A DNA stretch of 64,000 nucleotides from Pseudomonas viridiflava (GTDB taxonomy: Bacteria; Pseudomonadota; Gammaproteobacteria; Pseudomonadales; Pseudomonadaceae). Under the pieces are notes generated by a model, which saw only the letters and a program-made list of their open reading frames with translations, was not told the DNA's origin and made no database searches. The translations under genes and the position numbers were made by a program. Location: NCBI RefSeq assembly GCF_900601905.1, contig NZ_UWFA01000449.1, positions 62,001 through 126,000 on the forward strand, in the 5' to 3' direction. Positions 16,936-24,890 of the stretch are shown here, piece by piece (position 1 is the stretch's first letter; each line of letters starts with the position of its first letter).

Positions 16936-17730
16936 ATGACTTCAATCTTTGCCGAGCTCTCCATGTACACCGCCCCTCTGCGTGTTCAGCAGGCCAGCGA
17001 GGCGTGGCTGGCGCGGATCTGCCAATTGCTCGGCGCACAGCGTTCGAGCGCTGCGGATTTGCCGCTGCCCGAGCTGTGGTTATCCGAAAACCTGCTGCTG
17101 GCGCACACCTGTGGCTACCCGCTGATGACCCTGCTGCAAGGCAAAGTGCGGCTGGTGGGCAGGCCAGCGTATGAATTGCCCCACAGCGCAGCCGGGAACC
17201 ACTGCAGCCTGTTGATGGTTCGCGCTGACGACCCGCGTACCGGGTTGCAAGACTTTTTCGGCAGTCATGGGCTGGTCAACAGTGAAGATTCCAACTCCGG
17301 CATGAACCTGCTGCGCCACGCCGTTGCGCCGTTGCAGCACAAAGGCAGATTCTTCGCCGGCGTGTCGCTGACTGGCGGCCATCGCCTCAGTTTGCGCGGG
17401 CTCAAGGAGCGGCGCGGTGATCTGGCAGCGATCGACAGCGTGACCTACGACTATCTGGCCCGCGACGCGAGCGAGGAAATCACCGACCTGCGCATCCTCG
17501 CGCGCAGCGCGGCCAGCCCGTGCCTGCCATTTATCACGGCGCACACGGCCAGCGATGCACAGGTCGAAGGTATTCGTCAGGCAATGAACCAGGCGTTGCG
17601 CGACTTGCCTGAAATCGCCCAGGTGCTGGCGATTTCCAGCGTCCTGCCCGCCAGCGAAGCGGATTATCACGTGCTGCTCGATTACCGGCAGCAGGCAATC
17701 GACATGGGACTGCCGTCCTTGTTTGCCTGA
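16936..17730 (+). CDS. PhnD-like solute-binding protein without signal peptide
   Basis: Protein of 264 residues. It matches the phosphate/phosphonate ABC transporter substrate-binding fold (PF12974): LLLAHTCGYPLMTLLQGKVRLVG near residue 50, VNSEDSNSGMNLLRHAVAPL near 115, GRFFAGVSLTGGHRLSLRGLKERRGDLAAIDSVTY near 138 and SPCLPFIT near 195. Unlike true PhnD it lacks a signal peptide, and no permease or ATPase lies nearby, so it is likely a cytoplasmic ligand-binding protein. The ribosome-binding site is weak; an ATG at 16963 is the alternative. Ligand unknown. Confidence 0.75.
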   Translation: MTSIFAELSMYTAPLRVQQASEAWLARICQLLGAQRSSAADLPLPELWLSENLLLAHTCGYPLMTLLQGKVRLVGRPAYELPHSAAGNHCSLLMVRADDPRTGLQDFFGSHGLVNSEDSNSGMNLLRHAVAPLQHKGRFFAGVSLTGGHRLSLRGLKERRGDLAAIDSVTYDYLARDASEEITDLRILARSAASPCLPFITAHTASDAQVEGIRQAMNQALRDLPEIAQVLAISSVLPASEADYHVLLDYRQQAIDMGLPSLFA

Positions 17731-17789
17731 CATTGCAAGCCGGTACAACTAACCTGTCGTCCGCGATGTCGATAACTGCAGGCTGAAAA

Positions 17790-17880
17790 ACAAGACCTGT
17801 AGGCGCTGCCGCAGGCTGCGAAAACCGGTTGACTGACAAAGTGCAATTCACAGACTGCGGCAGCTCCTACAGGCCGGGTT
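17790..17880. repeat. REP-type inverted repeats
   Basis: ctgtaggcgctgccgcaggctgcg and the inverted cagactgcggcagctcctacag form paired hairpins between the two solute-binding genes. Confidence 0.8.
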
Positions 17881-17907
17881 CTTTCTTGAAAAAAACCAGA
17901 GGTGACC

Positions 17908-18921
17908 ATGACATCAATCAGAACCCTGCTCGGCTGTTCGCTTCTGGCGCTAGGCTTGCTTGGCCAGCCCGTGGCGGCAGCGGACAAAGCCACACCGATT
18001 CACTTCGGTGACATTACCTGGGAAAGCGGCAGCCTGATCACCGAAATCCTGCGCACCATCGTCGAGAAAGGCTACGGCTACCCCACCGATACATTGCCCG
18101 GGAGCACCGTGAGCCTTGAAGCAGCGCTGGCCAAAAACGACATTCAGGTGATTGGTGAAGAATGGGCCGGGCGCAGCCCTGCCTGGGTCAAGGCGCAGAG
18201 CGAAGGCAAGGTTCACGGGCTGGGCAATATCGTCAAAGGTGCCACTGAAGGCTGGTGGGTGCCGGAATTCGTGATCAAGGGCGACCCGGCCAGAGGCATC
18301 AAGCCGCTGGCCCCGGACCTCAAGTCGGTGGCTGACCTGCCGCGCTACAAAGACGTCTTCAAGGACCCTGAATCGCCACAGCAGGGCCGTTTCCTGAACA
18401 GCCCGACCGGCTGGACCTCGGAGATCGTCAATACGCAGAAGCTCAAGGCCTACAAACTCAATGACAGTTACGTGAACTTCCGCACGGGCTCGGGCGCGGC
18501 GCTGGATGCCGAAATCAGTTCATCGATCCATCGCGGTAAACCGGTGCTCTTTTACTACTGGTCGCCAACGCCGCTGCTGGGCCGCTTCAAGCTGATCAAG
18601 CTCGAAGAGCCGCCATTCGATGCCGAGGCCTGGAAGACCCTCGCTGACGCCAACAACCCGAACCCCAGGGGTACCCGTTCGCTGGAGCCGCACCTGAGCA
18701 TTGGCGTGTCCGACCCGTTCCACAAGCAGTACCCGGATCTGGTGGCCTTTTTCGAAAAAGTCGACCTGCCGATTGATCTGCTCAACCAGACCCTGGGCCA
18801 GATGAGTGAAAAGCGTCAGGACCCGAAAGTCGTCGCCCAGGCTTTCCTCAAGGACCACCCTGAAGTCTGGAAAGCCTGGTTGCCTGCAGAAGTGGCCAGC
18901 AAGGTGAGCAGCAGTCTTTGA
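17908..18921 (+). CDS. Glycine betaine/choline-type ABC substrate-binding protein
   Basis: Protein of 337 residues from the ATG at 17908, preceded by AGAGG. Signal peptide (residues 1-24, ending VAAA) exports it to the periplasm. The mature protein has the OpuAC/ProX fold: FGDITWESGSLITEILRTIVEKGYGYPTDTLPGSTVSLEAALAKNDIQVIGEEW, FLNSPTGWTSEIVN and KPVLFYYWSPTPLLGRFKL. Likely binds a quaternary ammonium or related compound. No permease or ATPase genes are next to it, so it is an orphan component using a transporter encoded elsewhere. Confidence 0.85.
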   Translation: MTSIRTLLGCSLLALGLLGQPVAAADKATPIHFGDITWESGSLITEILRTIVEKGYGYPTDTLPGSTVSLEAALAKNDIQVIGEEWAGRSPAWVKAQSEGKVHGLGNIVKGATEGWWVPEFVIKGDPARGIKPLAPDLKSVADLPRYKDVFKDPESPQQGRFLNSPTGWTSEIVNTQKLKAYKLNDSYVNFRTGSGAALDAEISSSIHRGKPVLFYYWSPTPLLGRFKLIKLEEPPFDAEAWKTLADANNPNPRGTRSLEPHLSIGVSDPFHKQYPDLVAFFEKVDLPIDLLNQTLGQMSEKRQDPKVVAQAFLKDHPEVWKAWLPAEVASKVSSSL

Positions 18922-18937
18922 CGCGCTAGATTCAATC

Positions 18938-19047
18938 CTGTAGGAGCGGTTTTAGCCGCGAAAGCCGCGAATCTCGCGAAGATATGAGCCCATGCGCCAG
19001 GTCTTCATCGACAGCACGACCGCTCGCGGCCAAGGCCCGTTCCCACG
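18938..19047. repeat. REP elements
   Basis: ctgtaggagcggttttagccgcgaaagc and the opposing ccgctcgcggccaaggcccgttcccac are two REP-like arms about 75 bp apart in the gap before the GNAT gene. Confidence 0.75.
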
Positions 19048-19068
19048 GGCCTGTTTCGCGATAAGCCA

Positions 19069-19629
19069 ATGAGTAAAGCCTTTCAAATGAAATCGCCAGA
19101 CGGCCTGTTGCAAACCCATCGCCTGACCCTGCGCGAACTGACCCTCGCTGACGGTCCGGCCCTGGCGTCGATCCTGGCTGATCCCGAGGTCATGCGCTAT
19201 TCGGTGCGCGGGGTGATGAGCACTGCGGCAACCCTTGAATTCATTCAGTGGTGCATCGATTGCTGCGTGGACTCCGGCGTCGCTCCCTGGGCAGTGGTGG
19301 ATAACGCCAGCGGCGCTCTGGCCGGGTTCTGCGGGTTGAATGCCGAGCAAGTGGATGGCGCTGATGAAATTGAGCTGGGCTATCGACTGGCCCCTCGATT
19401 CTGGGGCCGGGGGCTGGCGACCGAGGCCGTGCGCGTCGCGTTGGATCATGGCTTCGGCGTGCTGGGCCTGGCCTCCGTCATCGCCATCGTCCAGCCCGAG
19501 AATGTTGCGTCGGTGCGGGTTATCCAGAAGGCCGGCTTCAACGGTTTTGTGTACAGCCAATACCATCGGCTGGCCGTACGCATCTATCGAATGCCCCGTG
19601 AGCAATGGCTGGCTGGAGAGTCCCGTTAG
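19069..19629 (+). CDS. RimJ/RimL-type GNAT acetyltransferase
   Basis: Protein of 186 residues (ATG at 19087 is an alternative start). The family pattern runs LQTHRLTLRELTLADGPALASILADPEVMRYS at the N-terminus, ELGYRLAPRFWGRGLATEAVRVALDHGF (acetyl-CoA motif, about 102-130) and VQPENVASVRVIQKAGF (about 145-160). Such enzymes acetylate the alpha-amine of ribosomal proteins or small amines; no specific substrate is indicated. Confidence 0.88.
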   Translation: MSKAFQMKSPDGLLQTHRLTLRELTLADGPALASILADPEVMRYSVRGVMSTAATLEFIQWCIDCCVDSGVAPWAVVDNASGALAGFCGLNAEQVDGADEIELGYRLAPRFWGRGLATEAVRVALDHGFGVLGLASVIAIVQPENVASVRVIQKAGFNGFVYSQYHRLAVRIYRMPREQWLAGESR

Positions 19630-19718
19630 CGTCAGCGGATATCAGGTAACGACCTCTGAAGTGATTAAGCCGAAGGCAGCTGCTAGCTTCACAAGGCAGT
19701 CGTGAATTGGGAGGCAGC

Positions 19719-20231
19719 ATGACGTTGCGCAAGCCGGTCGCTGTTGCGGCTTTGAAACTGAAGATCCTGACGCTGATGGCAACGCTGTTGCTCGGTCTGC
19801 CTAGCCTGCTGCCCCTCGTTCGGGCGTCCGACGTGGACGACAGCGCTCTGGCATTCGTGGAGGAGCGGCACCTGGGCGAGAGCCTCGGTTGGCTGGGTTA
19901 TCAGGTCGCGTCACGGACCCCGACCTTTGGCAACATTGTCAACGCGATCGGCAAAACCCAGGCCCAGACGCTGGTCAAAGACCAGTTACAGCAGTTGCAG
20001 CCGCAGTTCCAGTGGCAGTGGGACCGCAATCTGGCGGCGGCCTATGCCCAGGCCTTCACGGCAGATGAGCTGCGTGCGCTCAACAAGGGCGACGACCCGC
20101 CGATGCTCGCCAATAAGCTGCGGGCCAAGCAGAATGAGGTGGGCATGGACATGAAAGCGCGCTCTGCTGATCTGCTTCGCGATTTTGTCTCGCAGGCGCT
20201 GGAAAATGCCCAGGCCTCGCTGACGCACTGA
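19719..20231 (+). CDS. Exported hypothetical protein
   Basis: Protein of 170 residues from the ATG at 19719 with GGGAGG upstream. Signal peptide at residues 10-32 (LKLKILTLMATLLLGLPSLLPLVRAS). The mature region is helical, with LGWLGYQVASRTPTFGNIVNAIGKTQAQTLV and a C-terminal helix; the length and NLAAAYAQAFTADELRAL motif recall DUF2059-like exported proteins. No catalytic motif. It is followed by the deaminase gene at 30 bp, so they may share a transcript. Confidence 0.65.
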   Translation: MTLRKPVAVAALKLKILTLMATLLLGLPSLLPLVRASDVDDSALAFVEERHLGESLGWLGYQVASRTPTFGNIVNAIGKTQAQTLVKDQLQQLQPQFQWQWDRNLAAAYAQAFTADELRALNKGDDPPMLANKLRAKQNEVGMDMKARSADLLRDFVSQALENAQASLTH

Positions 20232-20261
20232 TCAATCACTGACTTAATTGAGGTAACGACC

Positions 20262-20699
20262 ATGGACCCGTTCATGCAAGCGGCAATCGACGAAGCACAA
20301 CTCGGGTTGGAGGAGGGCGGCATTCCCATCGGCTCGGTGATCGTGCATGACGGCAGGATCATCGGCCGTGGGCACAACCGTCGCGTGCAGGAAGGCAGCG
20401 CGATCAAGCATGGCGAAATGGATGCTCTGGAAAACGCCGGTCGCCAGCCTGCCAGCGTCTACCGGGATGCGGTGCTCTACACCACACTGTCGCCCTGCTC
20501 GATGTGCAGCGGTGCGATCCTGCTGTACGGCATCCGCAAGATTATCGTCGGCGAAAACCAGACGTTCATGGGCGAAGAAGAACTGCTGCGCTCACGCGGG
20601 GTAGACGTCGAAGTCATCCACAACGCGACCTGCGTGGACATGATGAAGGGCTTTATCACCAGCAAGCCTGAGTTGTGGAATGAAGATATTGGTGAGTAG
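20262..20699 (+). CDS. Cytosine deaminase-like nucleoside/base deaminase
   Basis: Protein of 145 residues with a GAGGTAACGACC leader before the ATG. It has the zinc deaminase motifs HGEMD (His50, Glu52 proton shuttle) and PCSMC (Cys79, Cys82). HGEMDALENAGR closely resembles HGEISTLENCGR of yeast cytosine deaminase Fcy1, rather than the HAE of tRNA adenosine or cytidine deaminases. It therefore probably converts cytosine to uracil for pyrimidine salvage, though activity on related bases cannot be excluded. Confidence 0.88.
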   Translation: MDPFMQAAIDEAQLGLEEGGIPIGSVIVHDGRIIGRGHNRRVQEGSAIKHGEMDALENAGRQPASVYRDAVLYTTLSPCSMCSGAILLYGIRKIIVGENQTFMGEEELLRSRGVDVEVIHNATCVDMMKGFITSKPELWNEDIGE

Positions 20700-20717
20700 C
20701 GGCCGAGGTGACCAGGG

Positions 20718-20870
20718 CCGTACGCCAGCGCAATGGTTTCGGTCACTTTTGTCGAAACAACAGTGACCCGGCCGTCAGGACGGAACCTGACTCAACAGCG
20801 CCCGAATGCTGCGTCGGTACCCGATTCAAGGCTCACCGCTCTGATCCGTCAGCTACTGACATACAAGGAG
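20718..20870 (+). repeat. Dispersed intergenic repeat, copy 2
   Basis: About 150 bp that match 15926-16066 in inverted orientation and, over its last 50 bp, 24151-24203 in direct orientation. It is spaced between the deaminase and the convergent epimerase-like gene. Confidence 0.8.
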
Positions 20871-20975
20871 CAGACCGAGGTTGCGAGTGCTGCGAGGCGG
20901 CCTATCAGGCAAAAAGCATTACCTGCGACAACGCTCATCAAGCATGGGATGGCTCTCAGAATACCGTTGTAACGC

Positions 20976-21980
20976 CTAGCTGGTCTTTAGAGGCGTAGCC
21001 ACCCCAAACAACGACACCTGCAACATACCGTCAGCCTCAACCAAGCGCACGGGTGCCGTCCCGCCTGGCATCTGGACATTGATCAGCCCCGCCTGCACCA
21101 GCCCGGCGTGCCAGGCGGCGCAGGCCACGGCGCTGGCGCTGGTGCCGGAGGAGGCCGTCGGCCCTTCGCCGCGTTCGAATACCCGGGCCATGATCCGATC
21201 GGCCGACATCACCCAGGCCCACTGCAGATTTATCCCCGTCGGGCAGGGTTTTCCGCTGCCCAGTTCACCCTCGGCAAAGGCGATGCGCGTCAGCCCGGCG
21301 TTGAGCTCAGGTGTATGCAACTGCGCAAACGAAGGCAGTTGCGCCTCGTCACTGACCAGCGTGACGCAGTGTGGATTACCGATGCGCACGAACACGCTGT
21401 GCGTCCACGCGCGGTCTAGCGTTGCCAGCACGGGCACCTGATGCAGTGGACGGCCATTGAGCTGCGCAGGACTCACCGCAGACGCCAACGCGCCGACAGC
21501 GTCCAGCCCAAAACCTGCATTGCCCAGGGTCAGCCAAAAGCCGGCTTCTCCTTCCACGGTCATGGGCTCAGCCAGGGTGGAGACTGGCGTTGCCGAGCCC
21601 GGCTTGTCGTGGTGCACCCGCAGCTCAAAGCCCGCATCGGCGCGTGCCAGGCCGAGGTCGGTCAGGTGTTGAGCAAAAATCGTCAGGCCATTGCCGCTGC
21701 GTTCAGCCAGCGTGCCGTCTGTATTGACGATCAGCAGATCAAACGGCGCAGCGTCCTGGAAAGGCCCGACTAGCAGCCCATCCGAACGATGGGCCTTGGC
21801 TCCTGGCGGCGGCGGGTCGTCCGGCCAGCTGCACATCGCCTGCACCGCAGCGCTGGCCCAGTGCAACCTGCTGACGGCTGCCTGGGCGGCGTTGTCGGCT
21901 ATCGCGATGCCCAGCTCGCGCAGGGCCTCGGGCGTGGTAACGGCGTAGAGGTTGCCGCGCGCATCGTAAAGCTGGCTCAT
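20976..21980 (-). CDS. DapF-like protein lacking catalytic cysteines
   Basis: Protein of 334 residues with the two-domain diaminopimelate epimerase fold: FDLLIVNTDGTLAERSGNGLTIFAQHLTDLGL corresponds to the family pattern A-E-x-C-G-N-G-x-R-C, and EGPTASSGTSASAVACAA corresponds to G-E-T-x-A-C-G-T-G. At both places the catalytic cysteine is replaced: Ile follows GNGLT and Ser stands before GT. IGNPHCVTLV is conserved. It is about 55 residues longer than typical DapF and is not near lysA. I infer a paralogue with altered or lost epimerase chemistry, not the housekeeping enzyme. Confidence 0.75.
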   Translation of the reverse strand: MSQLYDARGNLYAVTTPEALRELGIAIADNAAQAAVSRLHWASAAVQAMCSWPDDPPPPGAKAHRSDGLLVGPFQDAAPFDLLIVNTDGTLAERSGNGLTIFAQHLTDLGLARADAGFELRVHHDKPGSATPVSTLAEPMTVEGEAGFWLTLGNAGFGLDAVGALASAVSPAQLNGRPLHQVPVLATLDRAWTHSVFVRIGNPHCVTLVSDEAQLPSFAQLHTPELNAGLTRIAFAEGELGSGKPCPTGINLQWAWVMSADRIMARVFERGEGPTASSGTSASAVACAAWHAGLVQAGLINVQMPGGTAPVRLVEADGMLQVSLFGVATPLKTS

Positions 21981-22146
21981 GGTTGGTCCGGGATAAGTCT
22001 GATCAGCCTCTATTGAGGCTCAGGTCCCTGCCTCTCAACAAGTTTTTTCATGACCCGGATGTATTCAGGTGGCTTGCGCTGCTAATCTCGGCGGACTTAT
22101 TTCCCTCGTCCGGCGGACGTTTCGGACAACCTGCGTGGTGATACGG

Positions 22147-22968
22147 ATGTCAGTGCAGTTACGCAACAACGTGAGCGTCATGGGTGAAGGCCCTGCGACG
22201 CTGATCTTTGCCCATGGTTTTGGCTGCGATCAGAACATGTGGCGGTTCATGGCGCCGTTGTTCGCCAAACGCTATCGAGTGGTGTTGTTCGACATGGTCG
22301 GCCACGGCCAGTCCGATATCGCGGCCTGGTACAAGCGCAAATACGACACGCTGGAAGGCTACGCCAGCGACCTGCTGGAAATTGTCAAAGAGTTCGCCGG
22401 ACCGGGCCCGGTGATTCATGTCGGTCATTCGGTCAGCACCATGATCGGCGCCCTGGCGGATCTCAAGGAACCGGGCCATTTCGCGGCCCACGTCATGATC
22501 GGCCCATCCCCTTGCTACATCAACGATGGCGATTACATTGGGGGTTTCACCCGGCAAGACATCGAGTCGTTGCTCGAAGCACTGGACAGCAATTACCTGG
22601 GCTGGTCCGGAAACATGGCTCCAGCAATCATGGGCGCTCCCGAGCAGCCGGAGTTGAGTCAGGAGCTGACGGACAGTTTCTGTCGCGCCGACCCGGACAT
22701 CGCCAAGCAGTTTGCCCGTGTCACGTTTCTCTCCGATCACCGTCGGGACATCGCCCGGCTGACCACCACGACCCTGATTCTGCAATGCAGCGACGACCTG
22801 ATCGCGCCGGTGCAGGTCGGAGATTTTCTGCACCAGGCCATCGCGGGAAGTACCTTGCGGCGCATCGAAAACGTGGGTCATTGCCCGCACATGAGCGCTC
22901 CCGGCGCCTGTGTCGCCGCCATCGATCAATTCCTCGCCGACTCTGGAGTAGTCACTCTTGTCAAATGA
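22147..22968 (+). CDS. RsbQ-like alpha/beta hydrolase
   Basis: Protein of 273 residues from ATG 22147. The catalytic triad is clear: Ser95 in GHSVS, Asp216 or Asp217 in QCSDDLIAP, and His245 in GHCPHMSAPG. IFAHGFGCDQNMWRFMAP matches the oxyanion-hole region of RsbQ, the partner of the PAS phosphatase RsbP in Bacillus. In that pair the hydrolase produces or delivers a small molecule detected by the PAS domain (family knowledge). Here the next gene encodes a PAS-containing kinase and overlaps by 11 bp, which supports the same logic. The ribosome-binding site is weak. Confidence 0.88.
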   Translation: MSVQLRNNVSVMGEGPATLIFAHGFGCDQNMWRFMAPLFAKRYRVVLFDMVGHGQSDIAAWYKRKYDTLEGYASDLLEIVKEFAGPGPVIHVGHSVSTMIGALADLKEPGHFAAHVMIGPSPCYINDGDYIGGFTRQDIESLLEALDSNYLGWSGNMAPAIMGAPEQPELSQELTDSFCRADPDIAKQFARVTFLSDHRRDIARLTTTTLILQCSDDLIAPVQVGDFLHQAIAGSTLRRIENVGHCPHMSAPGACVAAIDQFLADSGVVTLVK

Positions 22969-24136
22969 TGTCGACGCTCTGCCGGGCAGCGATGAGCTGA
23001 TCGACAACGCGCCTTGCGGCTTGCTGCTGACTCTGGACGACGGCACGATCAAACGCGTCAATCAGACTTTCTGTCTCTGGTTGGGGATGCCGCGTGAAGC
23101 GCTGCTTGGGCGGCGCTTTCAGGATCTGCTGAGCATGGGCGGCAAGCTTTTTCATCAGACCCACTGCCTGCCGCTGCTGCAGATGCGTGGCTCGGTGTCG
23201 GAGGTCAAGCTGGACCTGCTGCGTCAGGACCGCAGCACCGTGAGCCTGATGTTCAACGGCGTGCGTCGCCAGACCCCGCAAGGTTATCTGCAGGAGCTGG
23301 CCTTGTTCGGTGCCCAGGAGCGCACCACCTACGAACGAGAGCTGACAGCTTCGCGAAAAATGGCCGAAGAGCTGCTATTGCAGCAGTTGGCGTCGCAAAA
23401 GGAACTGTCGTCCGCGCAAAACCGCCTGCGCCTGGCGCAGACCGAAGCCGACATTCGCGCAACCTTCGCCGAACAGATGGTCGGCTTCGTCAGTCATGAC
23501 CTGCGCAACCCGCTGGCGGCGATCAAGATGGCGGCTGGCCTGATTGGCCGGGACCCGCTGAGCGAGCGCCAGCAACGCAGCCTCGGGCATGTGATGGTGT
23601 CGGTGGAGCGGGCGCAACGCCTGATCGTCAATCTGCTCGACTTCACTCAGGCCCGGGTTGGCCGTGGCATCACCGTGCTCGCCCAGGCCATTGACCTGCA
23701 CAAGGTTGTCGGTGCCTGCGTCGAAGAACTGCGCCTGACCTTTCCTGAGCGTACGCTGATCCATCGAATCGAAGGCGAGGGGCCGTGCAGCGCCGACGCC
23801 GACCGGCTGTTCGAGCTGGTGGAGAACCTGGTCAGCAATGCCGTGGCCTATGGGGCTGCGGACAGTGACATTGTCGTGACCTCGGCATTTGAAACCCAGT
23901 GGATCAAGATCTCGGTGCACAACCACGGCGCGCCGATTGCGGTGGACCTGCTCGGCGGCCTGTTCGAGCCCATGCTGTTTGGCGTCGCCGAGGGTGATAA
24001 TGACGCTCATACCGTCGGGCTTGGCCTGTTCATCGTCCGCGAAATTGCCCGCGCCCATTGGGGTGATGTGAGCCTGAGTTCCAGCGAGGAAGCCGGCACC
24101 ACTTTCGTCGCCAGCCTGGCGCGACCGCTGGGGTGA
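22958..24136 (+). CDS. PAS-domain sensor histidine kinase, partner of the RsbQ-like hydrolase
   Basis: Protein of 392 residues starting at a TTG (22958), nine bases after GGAG. An N-terminal PAS domain (about 15-115, ELIDNAPCGLLLTLDDGTIKRVNQTFCLWLG) is followed by a coiled coil (about 130-165), the H-box with SHDLRNPLAAIK (phosphorylated His), ATP-binding N box VENLVSNAVAYG and G box GLGLFIV. No transmembrane segment, so it is cytoplasmic. The rare TTG and the overlap suggest translation is coupled to and limited by the hydrolase gene. No response regulator lies next to it. Confidence 0.88.
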   Translation: MSNDVDALPGSDELIDNAPCGLLLTLDDGTIKRVNQTFCLWLGMPREALLGRRFQDLLSMGGKLFHQTHCLPLLQMRGSVSEVKLDLLRQDRSTVSLMFNGVRRQTPQGYLQELALFGAQERTTYERELTASRKMAEELLLQQLASQKELSSAQNRLRLAQTEADIRATFAEQMVGFVSHDLRNPLAAIKMAAGLIGRDPLSERQQRSLGHVMVSVERAQRLIVNLLDFTQARVGRGITVLAQAIDLHKVVGACVEELRLTFPERTLIHRIEGEGPCSADADRLFELVENLVSNAVAYGAADSDIVVTSAFETQWIKISVHNHGAPIAVDLLGGLFEPMLFGVAEGDNDAHTVGLGLFIVREIARAHWGDVSLSSSEEAGTTFVASLARPLG

Positions 24137-24150
24137 ATGCTTCGCCTGGC

Positions 24151-24203
24151 ACCCCGATTCAAGGCTCACGACCCTGATCCGTCAGCTACTGACATACAAG
24201 GAG
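24151..24203 (+). repeat. Dispersed intergenic repeat, copy 3 (partial)
   Basis: About 50 bp identical in most positions to the end of copy 2 (accccgattcaaggctcac, then gatccgtcagctactgacatacaaggag). It follows the kinase stop and is truncated relative to copies 1 and 2. Confidence 0.75.
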
Positions 24204-24235
24204 CTGCCGAAAGCTCCTAAAAAATTCGCGCAACT

Positions 24236-24838
24236 TCAAACCACCACCGTCAACCACGTCGACACCAGCAACAGCCCCGCCATGCAGCGGTTGAAGCGTT
24301 GCATGGCGAGTGGCGAGCGGAAGAACCTCGCGGCGCTCACGCCCAGCACCGCCCAGGCACACATGCAGGGGATGGCGATTACAAAGAACAACAGCGCCAG
24401 ATACACCACTCGCAGAGTGCGATCGGCCTCTGTTCCGGCGAACACACTCACCACCGCCAATGCCATCATCCAGGTCTTGGGGTTGACCAACTGCAGGCTC
24501 GCTGCTCCCCAAAGCCCCAGAGTCGGGCCTTTGCTGGCGCCGTCGACCTCGATCGCCGCAGCTGGCGCACGGAAAATCTGCCAGGCCATCCAGCTCAACC
24601 AGGCGATACCGATCCAGGACATGCTGGTCTGCAGGGTTTGATGCCGCGCCAGAAAATCGCCCGCTCCCGTGCCCACCAGCAGCACCAGCCCGGCAGCCCC
24701 GGCGCAGGCACCGATGACGATGGGCGCTGCGGCAAGCAGGCCGTGGCGTGACGTGTGGGTGAGCACCAGAATATTGGTCGGCCCCGGAGTGATCGAGGAC
24801 ACGAAGGCAAACAGCATGAAGGGTAAAAACTGTTCCAT
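24236..24838 (-). CDS. LysE family translocator
   Basis: Protein of 200 residues from the ATG at 24838 (an upstream in-frame site at 24874 is less likely). It starts FMLFAFVSSITPGPTNILVLTHTSRHGLLAA, the LysE/RhtB signature S-x-x-P-G-P-x, and has about six transmembrane helices, including the NPKTWMMALAVVSVF segment. Such proteins export amino acids or analogues across the inner membrane. The AraC gene upstream on the same strand suggests regulation. Confidence 0.88.
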   Translation of the reverse strand: MEQFLPFMLFAFVSSITPGPTNILVLTHTSRHGLLAAAPIVIGACAGAAGLVLLVGTGAGDFLARHQTLQTSMSWIGIAWLSWMAWQIFRAPAAAIEVDGASKGPTLGLWGAASLQLVNPKTWMMALAVVSVFAGTEADRTLRVVYLALLFFVIAIPCMCAWAVLGVSAARFFRSPLAMQRFNRCMAGLLLVSTWLTVVV

Positions 24839-24890
24839 GACACAACTCTGGGTGACTGATCGAGCGTCGATCATCGCCGCTGGGCTGGCC

